Source of the DNA: a virus
Direction: 5' to 3' (one strand)
IMG/VR virus record: IMGVR_UViG_3300046819_000212
Span: 1-38,984 of that record
Length of the DNA: 38,984 bases
Part shown: in pieces, positions 36,691 to 38,984 of the stretch
How the letters are laid out: each line of letters starts with the position of its first letter
How positions within the stretch are numbered: position 1 is the first letter of the stretch
The notes under the pieces: model-generated
What the model saw: the letters and a program-made list of their open reading frames with translations, nothing else
The model's database searches: none
Told to the model about the DNA's origin: nothing
Made by a program: the position numbers and the translations under genes

Positions 36691-37413
36691 ATGAAAACGA
36701 CATACACAGAACAACAGATTCAGGCAGCTATTGATGCCGCTTTCCCAATGGGAGTCCGAGGAGATGGATGCGACCTTGACACCACAATGGGAAGTAGTCA
36801 AATTTGGCGCGAAGAAGCGCCCAACCGCCTATCCATCGCCAAAGCCTTCCTCGAAAAGCTGGAGGCTGATCCGTATGCAGAATTGAAGAAGGCTCATGCG
36901 GAAGGGAAAGTGATTCAATGGCAAGGTAGCGCAGGCTGGCGGGACTATATTCAAGGAGTTCAAGAAATAGGGGAGCATCCAGAATATGGATGGCGCATCA
37001 AACCCAAACCCGACATTTTCGAGTCCCACGGCAAGACGTGGACAAAGCACACCCCAGGCGATCCGATGCCTTGTGATGGTGAGGCTGTGGTTGAAATAGT
37101 GCTTGGCGATAAAATGCTAGGTAAAATTGGAAAAGCTAAATTATGCCTTTGGGATGAAAAGCCAAGCCTTAGCAGTCAAATTATCGGCTGGCGCTATGCC
37201 GACGCACCGCAAACAAACCCAGTCCCAGACCAAACCCAAGTCGTTCGGACTCACGCAGTCGGTGACGTTGTTCGACTGAAGAGCGGAGGGCCGATGATGA
37301 CGATTGCCACCTTTACCCCAGAAAACGCAGCGATCTGCTACTGGTTTAACGAAAGCGAAAGAGACTCAGCGACACTTCCAACCGCTTGCCTTATCAAGGA
37401 GGACGTGCAATGA
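36691..37413 (+). CDS. Phage protein with C-terminal DUF2158/YodC-like domain (240 aa)
   Basis: ATG at 36691 follows ACATCACAC and gives MKTTYTEQQIQAAIDAAF. The middle repeats a common phage pattern, EGKVIQWQ, then EYGWRIKPKP. The C-terminal VGDVVRLKSGGPMMTIA with CYWFNESERDSATLPTACL matches the YodC/DUF2158 beta-barrel found in many phages. No enzymatic motif is seen. It opens the plus-strand accessory operon right after the terminator. An ATG at 36655 lies inside the terminator and was rejected. Confidence 0.75.
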   Translation: MKTTYTEQQIQAAIDAAFPMGVRGDGCDLDTTMGSSQIWREEAPNRLSIAKAFLEKLEADPYAELKKAHAEGKVIQWQGSAGWRDYIQGVQEIGEHPEYGWRIKPKPDIFESHGKTWTKHTPGDPMPCDGEAVVEIVLGDKMLGKIGKAKLCLWDEKPSLSSQIIGWRYADAPQTNPVPDQTQVVRTHAVGDVVRLKSGGPMMTIATFTPENAAICYWFNESERDSATLPTACLIKEDVQ

Positions 37414-37733
37414 AAGACCGAATCGAAAACTTGAAGCGAGAACTCCGCGAGTTCTTGGAACTGTCGAAGACGATCACACAGGGGCGATGGATTGTAACCC
37501 ACAACGACGTGATTTCTGACTTCATAGGTAACGCCTTCATATGTAACTCAGACAGAAGAATTGATGGTGTTTTCATCGCCCGATCCCACAACATCTCGCC
37601 AGCTTTGGCGGAGTGTTTGTTGGTGGTGGTGAAAGCTTTGGAGTTTCAAGCAACCTGCGATTCATTCTGTGCTCAAGATGACTCTAAAGATCTTCTCCAG
37701 CAAATCCTCACCCTCTGGGAGGCATCGAAATGA
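37410..37733 (+). CDS. Hypothetical accessory protein (107 aa)
   Basis: ATG at 37410 overlaps the preceding stop (ATGA) and has AAGGAGG 8 nt upstream. The start MKDRIENLKRELREFLELSK is helical. FIARSHNISPALAECLLVVV and DLLQQILTLWEASK resemble the HTPGPW-type family in which a residue pattern around ARSHN precedes a helical end. Function unknown. Confidence 0.65.
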   Translation: MKDRIENLKRELREFLELSKTITQGRWIVTHNDVISDFIGNAFICNSDRRIDGVFIARSHNISPALAECLLVVVKALEFQATCDSFCAQDDSKDLLQQILTLWEASK

Positions 37734-38062
37734 CCCAAGAACAAAAACGAATCAAACTGGCTGAGGCTGGTGGGTGGAAATGTGCTGAACATGTTGCGGA
37801 ATTTGACAAGCCTTTTGCTCTTATGTGCTGGCACCGCCCAGGCAATGCTGAATGGCAAACAGAGGAGCCTCCCGACTACTTCAACGACCTCAACGCGGTG
37901 CATGAGCTGGAGAAGGTGCTGACTAATGGACAGCGGCGAAGTTATTTTTACCACCTTTTCGGAACGCAAAGGCTCGATGATGCCGAGCTATGGAAAGCTG
38001 TTCACGCCACCGCAGCCCAACGCGCCGAAGCCCTCGGCTTAACCCTCAATCTATGGAAATAA
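37730..38062 (+). CDS. Phage ABA-sandwich-like protein (110 aa)
   Basis: PPDYFNDLNAVHELEKVL and HATAAQRAEALGLTLNLW are the two conserved helices of the short phage family often annotated as ABA sandwich domain proteins. AGGWKCAEHVAEFDKPFALM adds the N-terminal strand. The role is unknown but the family is widespread in early and accessory regions. ATGA couples it to the gene before. Confidence 0.7.
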   Translation: MTQEQKRIKLAEAGGWKCAEHVAEFDKPFALMCWHRPGNAEWQTEEPPDYFNDLNAVHELEKVLTNGQRRSYFYHLFGTQRLDDAELWKAVHATAAQRAEALGLTLNLWK

Positions 38063-38331
38063 AAACCTACCCTTACCAAGACGGCGACAAGCTTATCGAA
38101 CTCGTTGAGAAGCGAGAGTATGACGGCATGGAATTGCTCGCCCACGAATTAGCGACTTTACGCGCTGAGGACATGGCGACGATCAACGATCTACGCAAAG
38201 AGCTTCAAGACGCGGTGAAGCGGATGGAGGCGGTTTCAATCGATGATCTTTGGGATTGTTTTGATCAGCACAATCAAAGTTTAATTTTTGTCCGCGCCCG
38301 TCTAATCTCAGCCGCGAAAGGAGAGTCATGA
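38053..38331 (+). CDS. Hypothetical phage protein (92 aa), full-length copy
   Basis: The ATG at 38053 lies inside the last codons of the previous gene. The protein MEIKTYPYQDGDKLIELVEK is acidic and helical with DLWDCFDQHNQSLIFVRARL near its end. Its second half equals the partial frame at 1-150, so this copy shows what the missing 5' part of that gene looks like. ATGA joins it to the next gene. Confidence 0.65.
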   Translation: MEIKTYPYQDGDKLIELVEKREYDGMELLAHELATLRAEDMATINDLRKELQDAVKRMEAVSIDDLWDCFDQHNQSLIFVRARLISAAKGES

Positions 38332-38663
38332 GCGATACACCACCACCTCCACAATACATTCCTTTTGTTAACATCCCAGAAGAAGTTCACGCCGCCGCTT
38401 TAACTTTGCAGCACTACTTTGAACAACAAGGTTGCCAAGAATGGCAGTTTTCTGCCGTAGCGGACGGGCGACTTGTTGGTAAGCTAGAACGCGAACTCAA
38501 CGCGGCGAAGGCTGAAAACGACAGCAAGCTAGCGTTAATCAAACGCCTTCACCTTGCAATCACGGCGCGCATGTCCGCTGATGAGCCGACTGGCGATGAA
38601 AGGCTGGAGCTAAGCCTTGCGTGGAAAGAGGCGCAGGAGACAATCGACAAAGCGAAGCTGTGA
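38328..38663 (+). CDS. MSDTP-type phage protein, alternative N-terminus (111 aa)
   Basis: It shares LERELNAAKAENDSKLALIK and the following C-terminal part with the protein at 401-664 but begins MSDTPPPPQYIPFVNIPEEV. The N-terminal domain is thus exchangeable between alleles. ATGA coupling and GGAGAG mark the start. Function unknown. Confidence 0.72.
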   Translation: MSDTPPPPQYIPFVNIPEEVHAAALTLQHYFEQQGCQEWQFSAVADGRLVGKLERELNAAKAENDSKLALIKRLHLAITARMSADEPTGDERLELSLAWKEAQETIDKAKL

Positions 38664-38881
38664 CCGCAAACGACATCATTCACGACTTGCTAGCGAATCC
38701 GTATCCTCATGACCTTATGGATATACGGCGAGCCGCAAACACCTACACCAGCGAGACTTCAGCCATGGCCGACATGGAAACTTACTGCACCGAGGCATTC
38801 GCCATGAAGGCCCGTGCCGATTGGCAAGCCGCGCAAGATGCCGCTAGGGAGTGGCTGGAGAATAACCCGATTAAATCATGA
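38660..38881 (+). CDS. Hypothetical phage protein (73 aa), GTG-start copy
   Basis: It is the same gene as 661-882 with a few substitutions (Q to R, K to R and K to E). Here the start is GTG at 38660, overlapping the previous stop as GTGA, where the other copy has ATG. Conservation of the overlap with a changed start base supports the start choice in both. Confidence 0.7.
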   Translation: MTANDIIHDLLANPYPHDLMDIRRAANTYTSETSAMADMETYCTEAFAMKARADWQAAQDAAREWLENNPIKS

Positions 38882-38984
38882 CCATCAATGAAGAGGATTA
38901 CAAGCCAAGGCCTGCGGATGATTTCTGGGGCATACCATCTCACAATCTTTCTGAGGATCAAAGTGAGTCAGAGTCCAAGCGATA
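38878..38984 (+). CDS. 5' part of hypothetical protein, cut by window end
   Basis: MTINEEDYKPRPADDFWGIP and the following residues are identical to the protein at 879-1082 as far as the sequence goes, 35 codons. The frame is open at the last base. ATGA overlap with the gene before sets the start. Confidence 0.7.
   Translation, partial: MTINEEDYKPRPADDFWGIPSHNLSEDQSESESKR

Larger units (their letters stand above)
38182..38984. repeat. Right copy of diverged terminal duplication
   Basis: It corresponds to 1-985 but is 182 nt shorter, because it lacks the zinc-ribbon gene and carries a different N-terminal part in the next gene. The last 126 nt (38859-38984) equal 860-985 exactly. The sequence then stops where position 986 would continue, as expected for a contig that wrapped around a circle and ended when it re-entered already assembled sequence. 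Confidence 0.9.

Noticed and set aside
1-38984. CRISPR array, insertion sequence or integrase/attachment site
   Set aside because: No regularly spaced repeats, transposase, recombinase or lysogeny repressor were seen on either strand.

Overview
The window is essentially a complete genome of a short-tailed (podovirus-type) dsDNA phage. It has T7-style virion genes: a connector-type portal, a scaffold, a small major capsid protein, tail tubular proteins A and B, internal virion proteins and a 2345-residue polyvalent protein. They sit beside a lambda/Rac-style recombination and replication set: RecT, a DUF2800-type Fe-S exonuclease, an SSB-like protein, a VRR-NUC nuclease, two HNH proteins, a replication initiator and a DnaB helicase. 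I see no integrase, repressor, tRNA, DNA polymerase or RNA polymerase, so it looks lytic and dependent on host polymerases. The host cannot be fixed from sequence. Many genes have Shine-Dalgarno sites, and the lysis genes suggest a Gram-negative host.

The two ends (1-985 and 38182-38984) are diverged copies of one locus. Their differences are largely synonymous, plus one gene present or absent. The simplest reading is a circular or circularly permuted genome of about 38.0-38.2 kb whose assembly overlaps itself through two allelic variants. A real duplication is not excluded. If circular, the plus-strand genes from 36691 run through the junction to 1184 as one accessory operon of short, mostly ATGA-coupled genes. 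It converges with the end of the giant minus-strand gene.

Nearly everything else is on the minus strand. Reading right to left: tail fibre and lysis (36501 to 33876); early, recombination and replication genes (33790 to 24883) from a sigma70-like promoter beside an operator-like palindrome; terminase (24770 to 22801) from a second sigma70-like promoter, followed by two small genes down to 21863; portal to scaffold (21789 to 17482), ending in a terminator; and capsid, tail and internal virion proteins (16423 to 1181), with terminators on both sides of the decoration-protein gene. Three of these late units start at a shared motif, TTGC-N16-GAGAAT, embedded in a palindrome TTCTCA-N4-TGAGAA. This is a candidate phage-specific late promoter or operator.

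The most unusual material is non-coding. Two plus-strand leaders (16642-16756 and 36549-36670) share the same plan: promoter, GG-initiated hairpin, then terminator hairpin. In both, the terminator loop is perfectly complementary over 7 nt to the loop of the first hairpin, although the loop sequences differ between the two copies. One precedes the plus-strand operon. The other precedes a 240-nt highly structured region and a lone plus-strand PD-(D/E)XK nuclease gene embedded between scaffold and capsid. A third structured leader, with crossing helices, lies upstream of the HNH-initiator-helicase genes. A start-codon-proximal octamer, ACATCACA, recurs at many early genes.
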